This document shows, piece by piece, positions 8,008-16,523 of a stretch of DNA of 64,000 nucleotides (within the stretch, counting starts at the first letter, position 1; each line of letters starts with the position of its first letter). Origin of the DNA: Bythopirellula goksoeyrii (GTDB lineage: Bacteria; Planctomycetota; Planctomycetia; Pirellulales; Lacipirellulaceae); contig NZ_CP042913.1 in NCBI RefSeq assembly GCF_008065115.1, positions 1,214,338-1,278,337 on the forward strand. Direction: 5' to 3'. A model generated the notes under the pieces. That model saw only the letters and a program-made list of their open reading frames with translations, was not told where the DNA came from and searched no databases. The translations under genes and the position numbers were made by a program.

Positions 8008-9735
8008 TTAACAGCGAAAAACAGTTGAGTCAAATTTTCGATTAACTCGAGTAAAAAAGACTAGAGCGACACTCCCAAGTAGTAGGTTCGAACCGGGTTC
8101 GGGCACCCGAGAGTCTGCAAAGAAAACATTCTCTTGCAACCCGGTCACACCGGTATTGAGTTCGATAAGTCGGCTGAGCGTAATAGAATTGAAGTCAATA
8201 ATCGCGGTCACCAGGGGGTCTTGGAGGTCTGAATCACCTGTAAAGAAGAATCGATCCCCGTCACGGAGACGTTGAAATTGGCTATCGATGATTTTCTGTG
8301 CCAGCGATCCCAGACTACTTTCGGGAAGATGGTCTTCTGCAATGATGGCAACCCAGGCGTCAAGATTGTCGGGAGTGCCATAGCTAGCCAAAAGCGCGGC
8401 AGCTGTAGTAGGGTCACTGGTAAGCTGTTGGAACTGACTAAAAGGAATGAGATTGTAGGCAATTCGCAAGAGGCTGTAGCTGTTTAGTAGACCCAGATCA
8501 CGGCCGCGCTGAATATCGATGGCAGCCAAGTCTGTTCCCCCAGCGCCGATGGGGCCAAAGGAGACGTTGCGCAACTCATCCACTATGTAGGCGTCGTTCT
8601 CCTGAGCCACCTGGACTGCAAGTCCTTTAAGAAGTAGGCCCAACAGGGCGGGATCGTTCTGCAGTATCTGATTGCGAGAAGTAGCATCGACTAGTGAAAT
8701 CTCATCGATTAAGACATCGCTGCTGTCGACAAGCAACAATTTCGGCGACTGCATACTGTGCCCAAAACGAAACGCCGCAGTCGAAAAGGCGGTGGTAATG
8801 GTAGCGTCCACGGTTTCGTCATAGTAGTAGTCGTTCGCAGAAGGAGCATTTGATCCCATGAGTGCAGGCAGAAACTCTTGGTAGGTGATCGCTTGCACCT
8901 CGGCTCCGACGATTTTTCGCGCCCATTGGTAGATTTCTTCGTCATTTAGCGTTCCGTCTCGCGCCTTGAGTAGGCCGGCAAGGCGATTGTGCTCCCTCAC
9001 AAACAAGGCGTGGGTCGCACTGAGAGTCGTGTTCTCATTTGCGCGAGAGTCACCGGTGAGGAACAGTCCCTCTCCATTGACCGCTGGCAGCATCCCACCA
9101 GCACTAGTCGCCAGCTTGCCATCGACGAAGGTTCTCAGTGAAGCAGCTGTTGTGGAGTCAGATCCGTAGACATGCGACGCATCGAGATAAGAAGTGTTGA
9201 GGTTGATTTGCCAACGAGGGATCGGCACGTCTCCCTGCTGAGTGGATTGCTTGTCGCCGTTACCTGTCGACGGATCAAAAGTAGAGCGGTGAAATGAGAT
9301 GGGCCCTGGGCCCAATGGGTCGTCTAATGCAGTAACTGGGATGGAAAAATCACCTACCTCACCGGTCGACAACAAGTCCGCATCCGTACTAGCAGGGATG
9401 AGGGACATATCGTGGGTGATGAACTGGCCCCATTGGACGACCCAGTCCGAAAGGTTGCGATCGTTAAAGATAGTAGCCTGCTGGGCAATTACCAAGTTAC
9501 TCACATCGCGGGGATTGGGTTTATCATGTTCGGTAATGACATCGCCAATGTCGTCAGGGTAGTCAGCGTCATAACCGAAACGTATTACACGCGTGTTGGC
9601 CGCTCCCTGGGCAGGGAAAATTGGATTATTCTGGGTCCCATCAATCGTGCGGAACTCGACCGCTGCCGCAGAAAATCCAGCACTTAGCACAAGCACAGCG
9701 GAAGATATTGCTCGAATTTGCGTCCCGCGCTTCAC
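8008..9735 (-). CDS. Animal-type haem peroxidase (peroxidasin/myeloperoxidase superfamily), PEP-CTERM anchored
   Basis: This exported protein (575 aa) belongs to the peroxidase-cyclooxygenase superfamily, which uses H2O2 to oxidise halides or organic substrates. Catalytic features are intact: distal Gln104/His108 in WGQFITHDM, the calcium loop STFDPS near 151, Arg231 and Glu234 in GDSRANEN, and proximal His326 in FRFGHSMQ. Later IDIQRGRDLGL matches the conserved helix. Asp109 and Glu234 are the positions used for ester links to haem in mammalian homologues. A VPEPGSN PEP-CTERM tail ends the protein; no dockerin motif is seen. The start is GTG with AGAGG six bases upstream. Confidence 0.9.
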   Translation of the reverse strand: MKRGTQIRAISSAVLVLSAGFSAAAVEFRTIDGTQNNPIFPAQGAANTRVIRFGYDADYPDDIGDVITEHDKPNPRDVSNLVIAQQATIFNDRNLSDWVVQWGQFITHDMSLIPASTDADLLSTGEVGDFSIPVTALDDPLGPGPISFHRSTFDPSTGNGDKQSTQQGDVPIPRWQINLNTSYLDASHVYGSDSTTAASLRTFVDGKLATSAGGMLPAVNGEGLFLTGDSRANENTTLSATHALFVREHNRLAGLLKARDGTLNDEEIYQWARKIVGAEVQAITYQEFLPALMGSNAPSANDYYYDETVDATITTAFSTAAFRFGHSMQSPKLLLVDSSDVLIDEISLVDATSRNQILQNDPALLGLLLKGLAVQVAQENDAYIVDELRNVSFGPIGAGGTDLAAIDIQRGRDLGLLNSYSLLRIAYNLIPFSQFQQLTSDPTTAAALLASYGTPDNLDAWVAIIAEDHLPESSLGSLAQKIIDSQFQRLRDGDRFFFTGDSDLQDPLVTAIIDFNSITLSRLIELNTGVTGLQENVFFADSRVPEPGSNLLLGSVALVFFTRVNRKFDSTVFRC

Positions 9736-9795
9736 GGAAAACCTCTACCCTGGAAAAGAAGGCACACGATTCTGCCCGACTCCGTTCCAGTGTAG

Positions 9796-9811
9796 TCGGG
9801 ACTTGTCCCGA
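9796..9811. repeat. Short palindrome TCGGGAC-TT-GTCCCGA
   Basis: A perfect 7-bp inverted repeat with a 2-base loop lies about 60 bases upstream of the peroxidase start. It could be an operator or part of a dispersed intergenic repeat; related GTCCCGA words occur near 29470 and 38928. Confidence 0.5.
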
Positions 9812-9861
9812 TTGAAAGAATATGGTGAGCTTGGATGGCTTTTCGAATATGATTCTGCTTA

Positions 9862-9878
9862 GAAGTCCTAACAAAACT
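9862..9878 (+). repeat. Left terminal inverted repeat of the IS element
   Basis: GAAGTCCTAACAAAACT matches the right end perfectly in inverse orientation. TTA at 9859-9861 is the left target-site copy. Confidence 0.9.
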
Positions 9879-10013
9879 GTCTGCTAGTGCCGTTGCTCAT
9901 GCGGTACGCTAGCACGATCAAATGAATACAAGTTGCATGAAACGACACGTATTTTTTACTTTGACGGGCAGAATACATCGAGACCTAAACCTCGATGCAA
10001 AGGAGTATCTGCC

Positions 10014-10811
10014 ATGGCCAAGCCCCTCGTGCCTGACGAACTTTGGGAGCGAATTGAACCGCTTATTCCTAAACAACCGTCCAAGCCTAAGGGAGGGCGA
10101 CCTCCAATTGAAGATCGCAAAGCGCTCACTGGCATCTTGTTCATATTGAAGACAGGGATTGCCTGGGAAGACTTGCCGCAAGAGATGCAGTGCGGCTCGG
10201 GCATGACATGCTGGAGACGCTTGCGAGACTGGCAGGAAGCGGGGGTATGGGAGGCGTTGGTGCAACTGCTGCTTGATGAATTGCGAGAAGCCAATCAGAT
10301 TGATTGGTCGCGCGCTGCCGTCGACAGCGCCAAGGCTCGTGCTATGGGGGGTGGCGAAAAGACTGGACCAGACCCTACGAATCGCACGAAGCCAGGTAGC
10401 AAACATCACGTTGTGACTGATGCCAATGGGATTCCTTTGAACGTGACGCTTACCGGAGCGAATCGACATGATGTGACGCAGCTGTTGCCAGTGATTGACG
10501 GCATTCCGCCAGTGACTGGGAAGCCTGGACATCCTCGGCAGCGCCCCGACCAAGTTTACGCCGACCGTGCTTACGATTCGCAACCACATCGCAAGCAACT
10601 TCGAGAGCGTGGCATCGAACCTCACTTGGCAAAGCGGAATACAGATCATGGCAGCGGATTGGGAATCTATCGTTGGGTTTCGGAGCGTACGCTTAGTTGG
10701 CTTCATCAGTTTCGACGCCTGAAAACCAGATACGATCGCCGAGAAGATATCCACGAAGCGTTCATTAAAATCGCCCAAGCGTTGATCTGCTTCAGATCGC
10801 TAAATTGGTAG
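10014..10811 (+). CDS. IS5-family DDE transposase
   Basis: A 265-residue transposase fills the element. It has an N-terminal helix-turn-helix-like part (LVPDELWERIEPLIP), then the DDE core: first Asp in AAVDSAKARA, second Asp in YADRAYDSQ, and Glu in the C-terminal YRWVSERTLSWLHQFRRL block. KPGSKHHVVTDANG is also typical of the family. The ATG at 10014 is chosen over an upstream in-frame ATG (9933) because AGGAG ends nine bases before it and the protein then begins MAKPLVPDELW like other IS5 members. The stop overlaps the inner end of the right inverted repeat. Confidence 0.93.
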   Translation: MAKPLVPDELWERIEPLIPKQPSKPKGGRPPIEDRKALTGILFILKTGIAWEDLPQEMQCGSGMTCWRRLRDWQEAGVWEALVQLLLDELREANQIDWSRAAVDSAKARAMGGGEKTGPDPTNRTKPGSKHHVVTDANGIPLNVTLTGANRHDVTQLLPVIDGIPPVTGKPGHPRQRPDQVYADRAYDSQPHRKQLRERGIEPHLAKRNTDHGSGLGIYRWVSERTLSWLHQFRRLKTRYDRREDIHEAFIKIAQALICFRSLNW

Positions 10812-10826
10812 TTTTGTTAGGACTTC
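10810..10826 (-). repeat. Right terminal inverted repeat of the IS element
   Basis: AGTTTTGTTAGGACTTC is the exact reverse complement of the left end. TTA at 10827-10829 is the right target-site copy. Confidence 0.9.
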
Positions 10827-13205
10827 TTAGAACTTCAGATTCTTGGTCAGCCTCATCTCGACGATGGCAAAGATGGCTCCTACCAGTAGCAAATAAGTCG
10901 TGGGCTCGGGCACGACAGCTACCGGAGTCGGCAGGGGGCCCGTGTATTGCCGCTGCCAGATGAGAAAATCGCGACCATCAACATCTTGATCGTCGTCGGC
11001 ATCGCCTTGCATGTGGGTGCTGCCCGTGGAGTAATTGGCTTGCCAGCGGGTGAGGTCGTCGCCGTCGACATCGCCGTCTTCTTCGAAGTCACCTGCCAAT
11101 GGGGCGATGAATTGATAGGCGATTGTCTGCGGAGTCGAAATATCGAGCCAGTTAAATCCTGAGGGGAGAGGGGGCAGATTAATCTGGGAAAAATTCCCGG
11201 TGATCGTGCCGGCGGTGTCTACAAGTGTGAAAATATCTCCATTGGTGGGAAAGTAGCCGGGAAGGAATGAGACGTTCAATTTTGTACTACCAGGGGTGAT
11301 CATGAACACATTGGATGGATCGGTAGAAAACAATTGATCGTACTCCAGGCCGGGGGTCGTGCCCCCGAGTTCCAAATTCAATTGACCGAAAAAGCTGATC
11401 TCATAGGTCCCTTCAAGCGGAACTTGTGCGGTCCCGCCTGGATCGCCAGGGGAATGGATGTTCGTAATGTTGATATCCTTCATTGTCCCCGAGCCACCCA
11501 CAGGACCGTTAATATTCAAGCGCACACTCGCAGAGGCCCCTTCGACTCGCCCGTTGTTGATGAAGGTGCCCGGTCCATTCACGCGGGAGGAACTGACGTT
11601 GCCAGCTGCTGTGCGGCGCAGAACATGGCTCTGACCAAGCGTTGCAGTAAAGCCAGCGTTTACGGTGACATCCGCAATACCAGGAGAGTCGAGGATTATT
11701 TCGCCGGTGCCGCTGATGTCCACGTTACCGTCCACTCGAAGGCCACTTCGAACGGTGATCGTATTGTTGTTGACAAATGTTGCACCTCCCAAGTTAAGCG
11801 GATTATTACCAATCGGAATCTCGATTGGAGCGTTATTCGTAATGTCCTCAAGGCGGGCACTATTGGTGACAGTAACTTTGCCGCCGCCGACGGCATCCAA
11901 GCGACCACCATGAATGACGGAGCTTCCTTGGAGATTGATCGTACCCCCGTTGGCCAGAATGACGCCACTTACATCGTCCTGAGTGATCGTAGAGCCGAGG
12001 ATCCCAATCGTGGCACCAGCTTCGGCGCGGATCATGCTATTGTTGGTTTTCGGGTGTATATTGAACAGTAGTTCGGTGCCGCCACTACGAGGCTCGGCAA
12101 TAATGAGACCATCATTGACGATTGCGCCTTGAATTTGCCCAACGCCGCGGATCGTTTGATTCGGCCCAAAAGTGCCGACTGTATTTGCATGTGAGGTGAT
12201 TGTTGCTCCCAGCCCCGGAGAATTCATGATGACTTCGCCCGTGCCATCGAGCGTACCCGTTTCTTCGAACTTCAATTGCGAGCCACTCACATTGTCCCGG
12301 TTGATCAAAATCGTGCCATTATTCGTAAATCCACCTCCTTCGACGAGCAGATTGCCAGTCGTTCCGCCGCCAGAGACGAGAATGAATTGTCCATCTAGCT
12401 CCTCGACGCTATCGAAAGTCAGCGCATTTCCGGTCGTCTGAAAGGCACCGCCATTCACTGATTTCAGCGTGCCTCCCGTGATGATGATGTTGTTCACAAA
12501 GACGGTATTGGTATCGGCAATGAGTAGGCCGGCACTCCCCTGAGTGAGGCTAACGCCTAATCTCAGCGTAGCGGTGGGCGATGATTGAATCGTGCCATGA
12601 TTGGTCTTGGAGCCGTCTCTTATCAAAAGTTCGGCTGTCGAGTCGCCATTGGCTTCCGAAGCGGTAATCGTGCCAAAGTTGATCAGGCTCATAGGAATCT
12701 GTCCTTCGCCCCGAATGGTGTGGTCAGCCTGATGAGTGACTGGATTACTTTTGTTGATGTTATTTAGGCGGGCATCGTCGGAGATCGCACCTAATTCGAT
12801 TTCACCACTGCCATCAATCGTGCCCCCTAGGGTGCCGAAGGTGAGTGTCGCCAAATCAGTAGAGTTGTCGCTGTTGACAGTAATGAGGCCATTATTTGTT
12901 AACGTGGTCCCATGGATTGTGAGTGTGTGGCCTCCCAGGATATCAATTTCGCCGCCGGCTAAAACTTCCAAAGTCTGAGCGCTGGCCGAGACCACATCGA
13001 CGATTGTAGGGGCAGGAGTTCCCACGGTTGTTGCTGTGGAACTGTTCGGAATCCCGTTGGACCAATTCTCCGCTGCGCTCCAAAGTTCCGGATTCGTGAG
13101 ATCATCTCCCTCCCAAGTCGTTTGGCCTTGAGCTAGCGAAGATATAAGTGAGGCGAGATAAGCGAAGAGGAGCAGAATCTCAGAGCAGTGCGGGCGAGGC
13201 ATCAT
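10827..13205 (-). CDS. Large beta-repeat surface protein with dockerin and PEP-CTERM anchor
   Basis: A 792-residue exported protein has a signal peptide (1-28), then a WENWSNG-type start (about 45) and many imperfect repeats rich in Gly, Asn and Thr (GGTLKSVNGGAF, GGTINLQGSSVI) that resemble autotransporter-like beta-helix passenger repeats. Two dockerin-like Asp motifs (GDFEEDGDVDGDDLTRWQ and GDADDDQDVDGRDFLIWQR) come next, then a VVPEPTTY PEP-CTERM tail. No catalytic motif is visible; a structural or adhesion role is inferred. The TAA stop is part of the IS target duplication, so the coding sequence is intact but its native downstream DNA has been pushed about 970 bp away. Confidence 0.8.
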   Translation of the reverse strand: MMPRPHCSEILLLFAYLASLISSLAQGQTTWEGDDLTNPELWSAAENWSNGIPNSSTATTVGTPAPTIVDVVSASAQTLEVLAGGEIDILGGHTLTIHGTTLTNNGLITVNSDNSTDLATLTFGTLGGTIDGSGEIELGAISDDARLNNINKSNPVTHQADHTIRGEGQIPMSLINFGTITASEANGDSTAELLIRDGSKTNHGTIQSSPTATLRLGVSLTQGSAGLLIADTNTVFVNNIIITGGTLKSVNGGAFQTTGNALTFDSVEELDGQFILVSGGGTTGNLLVEGGGFTNNGTILINRDNVSGSQLKFEETGTLDGTGEVIMNSPGLGATITSHANTVGTFGPNQTIRGVGQIQGAIVNDGLIIAEPRSGGTELLFNIHPKTNNSMIRAEAGATIGILGSTITQDDVSGVILANGGTINLQGSSVIHGGRLDAVGGGKVTVTNSARLEDITNNAPIEIPIGNNPLNLGGATFVNNNTITVRSGLRVDGNVDISGTGEIILDSPGIADVTVNAGFTATLGQSHVLRRTAAGNVSSSRVNGPGTFINNGRVEGASASVRLNINGPVGGSGTMKDINITNIHSPGDPGGTAQVPLEGTYEISFFGQLNLELGGTTPGLEYDQLFSTDPSNVFMITPGSTKLNVSFLPGYFPTNGDIFTLVDTAGTITGNFSQINLPPLPSGFNWLDISTPQTIAYQFIAPLAGDFEEDGDVDGDDLTRWQANYSTGSTHMQGDADDDQDVDGRDFLIWQRQYTGPLPTPVAVVPEPTTYLLLVGAIFAIVEMRLTKNLKF

Positions 13206-13271
13206 TGAATCTCTCCATCAATGGGAATGCACTAGTCGCTAATGGTTACGAGACTATTGTGCGCGATGACG

Positions 13272-13454
13272 TCATACTTGGCAAGAAATAAGTGAACCAC
13301 CTATTCGTGGCGAGGAAAGTAGAATCGCCAAGCTGAGGAAAAATACTACTTTTGAAGTTGGTTCTGGCACAATTCTCGAAACCAAAAGCGACGCTATACC
13401 CAATCCAAATTGGCGCTGCCCGCGGAGAAAGTCCCTGCGATCCACGTCGCCTAG
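13272..13454 (-). pseudogene. Remnant of a dockerin/PEP-CTERM gene
   Basis: About 60 codons read GDVDRRDFLRGQRQFG and then IVPEPTSKVVFFLSL. This is a decayed dockerin motif (active relatives have GDVDGxDFLxWQR) followed directly by a PEP-CTERM anchor. No signal peptide or passenger domain is found in frame upstream, and the preceding DNA to 14085 has no convincing coding frame. It is best read as the 3' stump of a deleted surface-protein gene. Confidence 0.6.
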
Positions 13455-14085
13455 CATGTAACCTGCCCCCCCCATTGGGGTTAGGGCTTTTTCCCAGAGC
13501 AACATGGAAAGACCGTGGAGCCGAGAACGCTAGTGACCGAAGTCTCCGGTCGGTTTCTCAAAGGGATCAGAGTAGTGAAGTGAAAATTGTGTGAGGGGTT
13601 TTCCCATCTATTCAAGATTCCTTCCTCCTTTATCCCACTATTGCTGCAACCGAGGACGTCGATTTTACATAAGTCCTTTTGGAAAATCTCGGTCAGGAGA
13701 TTGCTTGTGAAATCTGTTGACCCATAGGCTTCCATAGATGGCCCAAAAATCTTAGTAGAAATCTGGCGAACGATCCTGATAATAGAGCGTGCCATCCACC
13801 AGGCAAGCTGTTTGATAATTGAGAAAAAGTCGAGAGACTAGAGCCGAAAGCTCGGCAAGGCGAGAGTGTGTTTGCAGAGAGCGAGGCTAGGGATCCGTCG
13901 GTTGTTTCCAAGCCACCAATTGCTTGATGCATCTTTCCTTCTTGCAACTTAGAGACGGGTTTTTGTTTGCAAAATTATTGGCAAAAACCTCTAAAACCCC
14001 TGAAAAACAAGAAACAATCCCCGAGTTTTGTATTTTGTTTTTTAGTTTCGACTAAAGGGCTGGGGGTATTTGGCTCTTAGCCCCC
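13455..14085. other. Intergenic region without a recognisable gene
   Basis: About 630 bases hold no convincing coding frame. An 8-bp inverted repeat GGTTTTTG/CAAAAACC (13958-13989) around an AT-rich loop lies about 100 bases past the stop of the upstream minus-strand gene and might act as its terminator, but it has no clean T-run. Confidence 0.4.
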
Positions 14086-16236
14086 CTACAAAGGTCTCCG
14101 TTTGATGACCAAAAGGGCTGCTGCAACAAGGATGGACACGATGCCTGTGGGTTCGGGTACAACCGTGGCTGAGGACAGCACGGCTCCCACACCATAGTTG
14201 CTCTGCCAATCCGCCAGGTCGCCAACACTGGGGTTTCTCTGCCATAGGAGAAAATCATGTCCATCGACATCTCCATCCGAGTCGAAGTCCCCTGAGGTCC
14301 CCAGGCCAAGCACCTTTAGCACCACACTATCAGACAGATAATCAACACCCCACTGAAACCCCGCGGGAAGCACGAGGTTGTCGAACGCGCCAGAGACACC
14401 CTCGCCAGTCGTGAGAAAGGTAAACATATTTCCAACTGCAGGAGTGAAATTCACGAGCGAGACTTCGAGTGTACCACTAAGAAAAGCGAACCGATCCACT
14501 TCGAGCAGATCAAATTGTCCCGGCGTGGTCCCGCCGAGTTGAATAGCCAGAGTACCGTTGACGAGGTTGGAATAATCACCGACGATTTCCAGCGCACCGA
14601 TACCATTGCCCGGTTCAATGCGACCGGAGAGATTTCGCACGACCCCCGTTATCGGCCCCGTGCCAACAAACACGCTGCCATTGCCGCGGAGAGTCCCTCC
14701 CTCGATATTGACAAACTGGGCATCAAGTCTCGTGCCACTATCATTGAGCGAGACTATGCCTCCATTCTCAATGCGGGTCTCACCAAAAGTAGTGAGTTTT
14801 TGAGTACCGTTGAGTTGGAGTCGCAGCGTGGAATTCTGTCCTCCGGCAACCACCAATTGATTGACTATGGAGTTACCCGTAAGATTCACGAACTGAGTGG
14901 GAATCGCTGTGTTGCGAAGTTCAGCAACCCACATCTGATTGGGCACTCCATTGGCCGTCCAATTGGTGGGGGTCTGAAAAATGGCTTGAGAAACGGTACT
15001 TGTCCAGGTGTGATTCTCTACGACAGGGTCACTGATGTAGAGACTCGGACCAGTTCCACCCTGACCTATCGAAGGATTTGCATCGATCACCAGATCGCGC
15101 CCCGTGAACAGATGCATGCCAAGAATGCCGTCAATGATGTTTCCTGGATCGTTGGGGTTTGTGACGTCCAACACGGCAATCGGCACGCGTTGCATGGTGA
15201 AGGTTCCCCCGACGGTATCTATATTCAATTCGTCAAGGTAAAACCCAGGTATGCCGGCGGAAACACCACCGGAACCTTCAACCTCTAGCACAAAATCGGG
15301 CGTGTCAAGGATGGGGTCGAAACCAAGCCGGGCGGCGGTGATTTCGCTCACTACTGTCAGATCGGCCCCGGTATCGAAAAGCAACTCTTTGTCCTGAAGC
15401 GATTTGGTGCCTCGTGCCATGTCCACATCAATGAAGAGCCCACCGTTTTCGATAATCGTTGGGGAAAGGGGGTTTTCATGGAAATTGAAGTTTCCCCCAA
15501 GGATATCGAGATTCTGAATGTACAGGGGGCCCGCGATAAAGGAAGAACCGGGACGAATTTTAAGGGGAGCACGTCTTGTAATGCTCCCTCCACCGATGCC
15601 GAGATCATCGAACTCAACCTCGGGGGTCCGTACGGTCCGGCCCCCTAGTTCAAAAATCTGCGGCTCGCTGTTCTTGATCGTGATGGAATGCTGCGCTGCC
15701 ATTGGCAAGCCCAAAATATTTGGCAGCTTCCATTCGGTCGGTGCACTCAGGGTGGCAACACTTGACTGTCCTCGCAAGTTTGCTGAGGGATTCTTGGTGA
15801 GAGTCGCACCGTTCGCCGTGAAGTTCTTAAGCCCTCCTGCATAGATGGCAAGCGGGTTGTTGATCTCCAGATTGATCAATCCCGTAGCGCCACCAATTTG
15901 TTGAATATTGTCGCCGTCGAAATTATTGCCGTGGATATCAAACCCGTTGGGTCCATCTGCTTGCGAAGTGAGAATGTGCGTCGCAGCCCCCGTATCAAGC
16001 AGCGCAATGTCGTAATACGGAGATCCTCCACCCGAGAGAGGATTGCCAACAATCGATGTCTCAGGATCCGCCAAAAAAAAGGTTCCGGAAAGATCGGTAC
16101 TCGCGTTCTTAAATTCGTCCGTAAGACCAATTCCTGCAAAGGGAATAAACCCGCCCAGGGGAGCAGTTGCTCCCTTCACTTGCGGAGCGAGCAGAGCACA
16201 AGTTACCAGTACGCACAAAAGCTTACGAATTGCCAT
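14086..16236 (-). CDS. Two-lobed aspartic-protease-like surface protein with dockerin and PEP-CTERM anchor
   Basis: A 716-residue exported protein has a signal peptide (1-22) and two retropepsin-like half-domains in one chain. The first has LLDTGAATHI (Asp81) and NILGLPM near 174. The second has LLFDTGADLTVV (Asp288) and IIDGILGMHLF near 368. Two DTG catalytic motifs, each paired with an I-L-G flap-base motif, are the hallmark of pepsin-type bilobal proteases. The C-terminal half has beta-repeat passenger-like sequence, a GDFDSDGDVDGHDFLLWQR dockerin motif and a VVPEPTG PEP-CTERM tail. ATG at 16236 is preferred over GTG at 16239 because AAGGA lies eight bases upstream. Confidence 0.75.
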   Translation of the reverse strand: MAIRKLLCVLVTCALLAPQVKGATAPLGGFIPFAGIGLTDEFKNASTDLSGTFFLADPETSIVGNPLSGGGSPYYDIALLDTGAATHILTSQADGPNGFDIHGNNFDGDNIQQIGGATGLINLEINNPLAIYAGGLKNFTANGATLTKNPSANLRGQSSVATLSAPTEWKLPNILGLPMAAQHSITIKNSEPQIFELGGRTVRTPEVEFDDLGIGGGSITRRAPLKIRPGSSFIAGPLYIQNLDILGGNFNFHENPLSPTIIENGGLFIDVDMARGTKSLQDKELLFDTGADLTVVSEITAARLGFDPILDTPDFVLEVEGSGGVSAGIPGFYLDELNIDTVGGTFTMQRVPIAVLDVTNPNDPGNIIDGILGMHLFTGRDLVIDANPSIGQGGTGPSLYISDPVVENHTWTSTVSQAIFQTPTNWTANGVPNQMWVAELRNTAIPTQFVNLTGNSIVNQLVVAGGQNSTLRLQLNGTQKLTTFGETRIENGGIVSLNDSGTRLDAQFVNIEGGTLRGNGSVFVGTGPITGVVRNLSGRIEPGNGIGALEIVGDYSNLVNGTLAIQLGGTTPGQFDLLEVDRFAFLSGTLEVSLVNFTPAVGNMFTFLTTGEGVSGAFDNLVLPAGFQWGVDYLSDSVVLKVLGLGTSGDFDSDGDVDGHDFLLWQRNPSVGDLADWQSNYGVGAVLSSATVVPEPTGIVSILVAAALLVIKRRPL

Positions 16237-16523
16237 CACTATGTTCCTTGGCCGATCCGTAGAATTCGGCAGTTAGTGTGCAGGAAGCACAGGGAAAGTT
16301 ATTTGGGGAAGCCGCGCAATAGCACAGAATGAGCCTCCCGCGCTGGCCAATAAGAAAACGTTGGCCGCTTGCCATGCGGTAAATATCGCACCAATCCGTG
16401 CGAAGAAGATCTCTGTTCCCGTCCATTTAGGTTAAACGGGCACGTGATCCAGGTCAAGCAGGCTTGTTAGACGAGATGCAGAGCCCCAGCGCAGCAGAGC
16501 GAGATTCCCAGTGCAAACGGCAC

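Larger units (their letters stand above)
9862..10826 (+). mobile_element. IS5-family insertion sequence with TTA target duplication
   Basis: A complete 965-bp element has 17-bp perfect terminal inverted repeats starting GAAGTCCTAAC (9862-9878 and 10810-10826) and one transposase gene. It is flanked by a 3-bp direct repeat TTA (9859-9861 and 10827-10829), as expected for the TNA targets of the IS1031/IS427-like groups. Perfect ends and an intact gene suggest recent insertion. It separates the peroxidase gene from the gene ending at 10827, and the right TTA copy is that gene's TAA stop read on the minus strand. Confidence 0.92.

Noticed and set aside
9918-10778. Minus-strand frame of 286 codons inside the IS element
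   Set aside because: It is the antisense shadow of the IS5 transposase and shows no family features.
11334-12071. Plus-strand frame of 245 codons
   Set aside because: It is antisense to the large beta-repeat surface protein; its sequence has no domain and repeats the sense repeats in complement.
13940-14040. Possible CRISPR-like or repeat array of A/T-rich words
   Set aside because: There are no regularly spaced direct repeats; only an AT-rich palindrome is present.
14515-15288. Plus-strand frame of 257 codons
   Set aside because: It is antisense to the aspartic-protease-like gene and has no recognisable motif.
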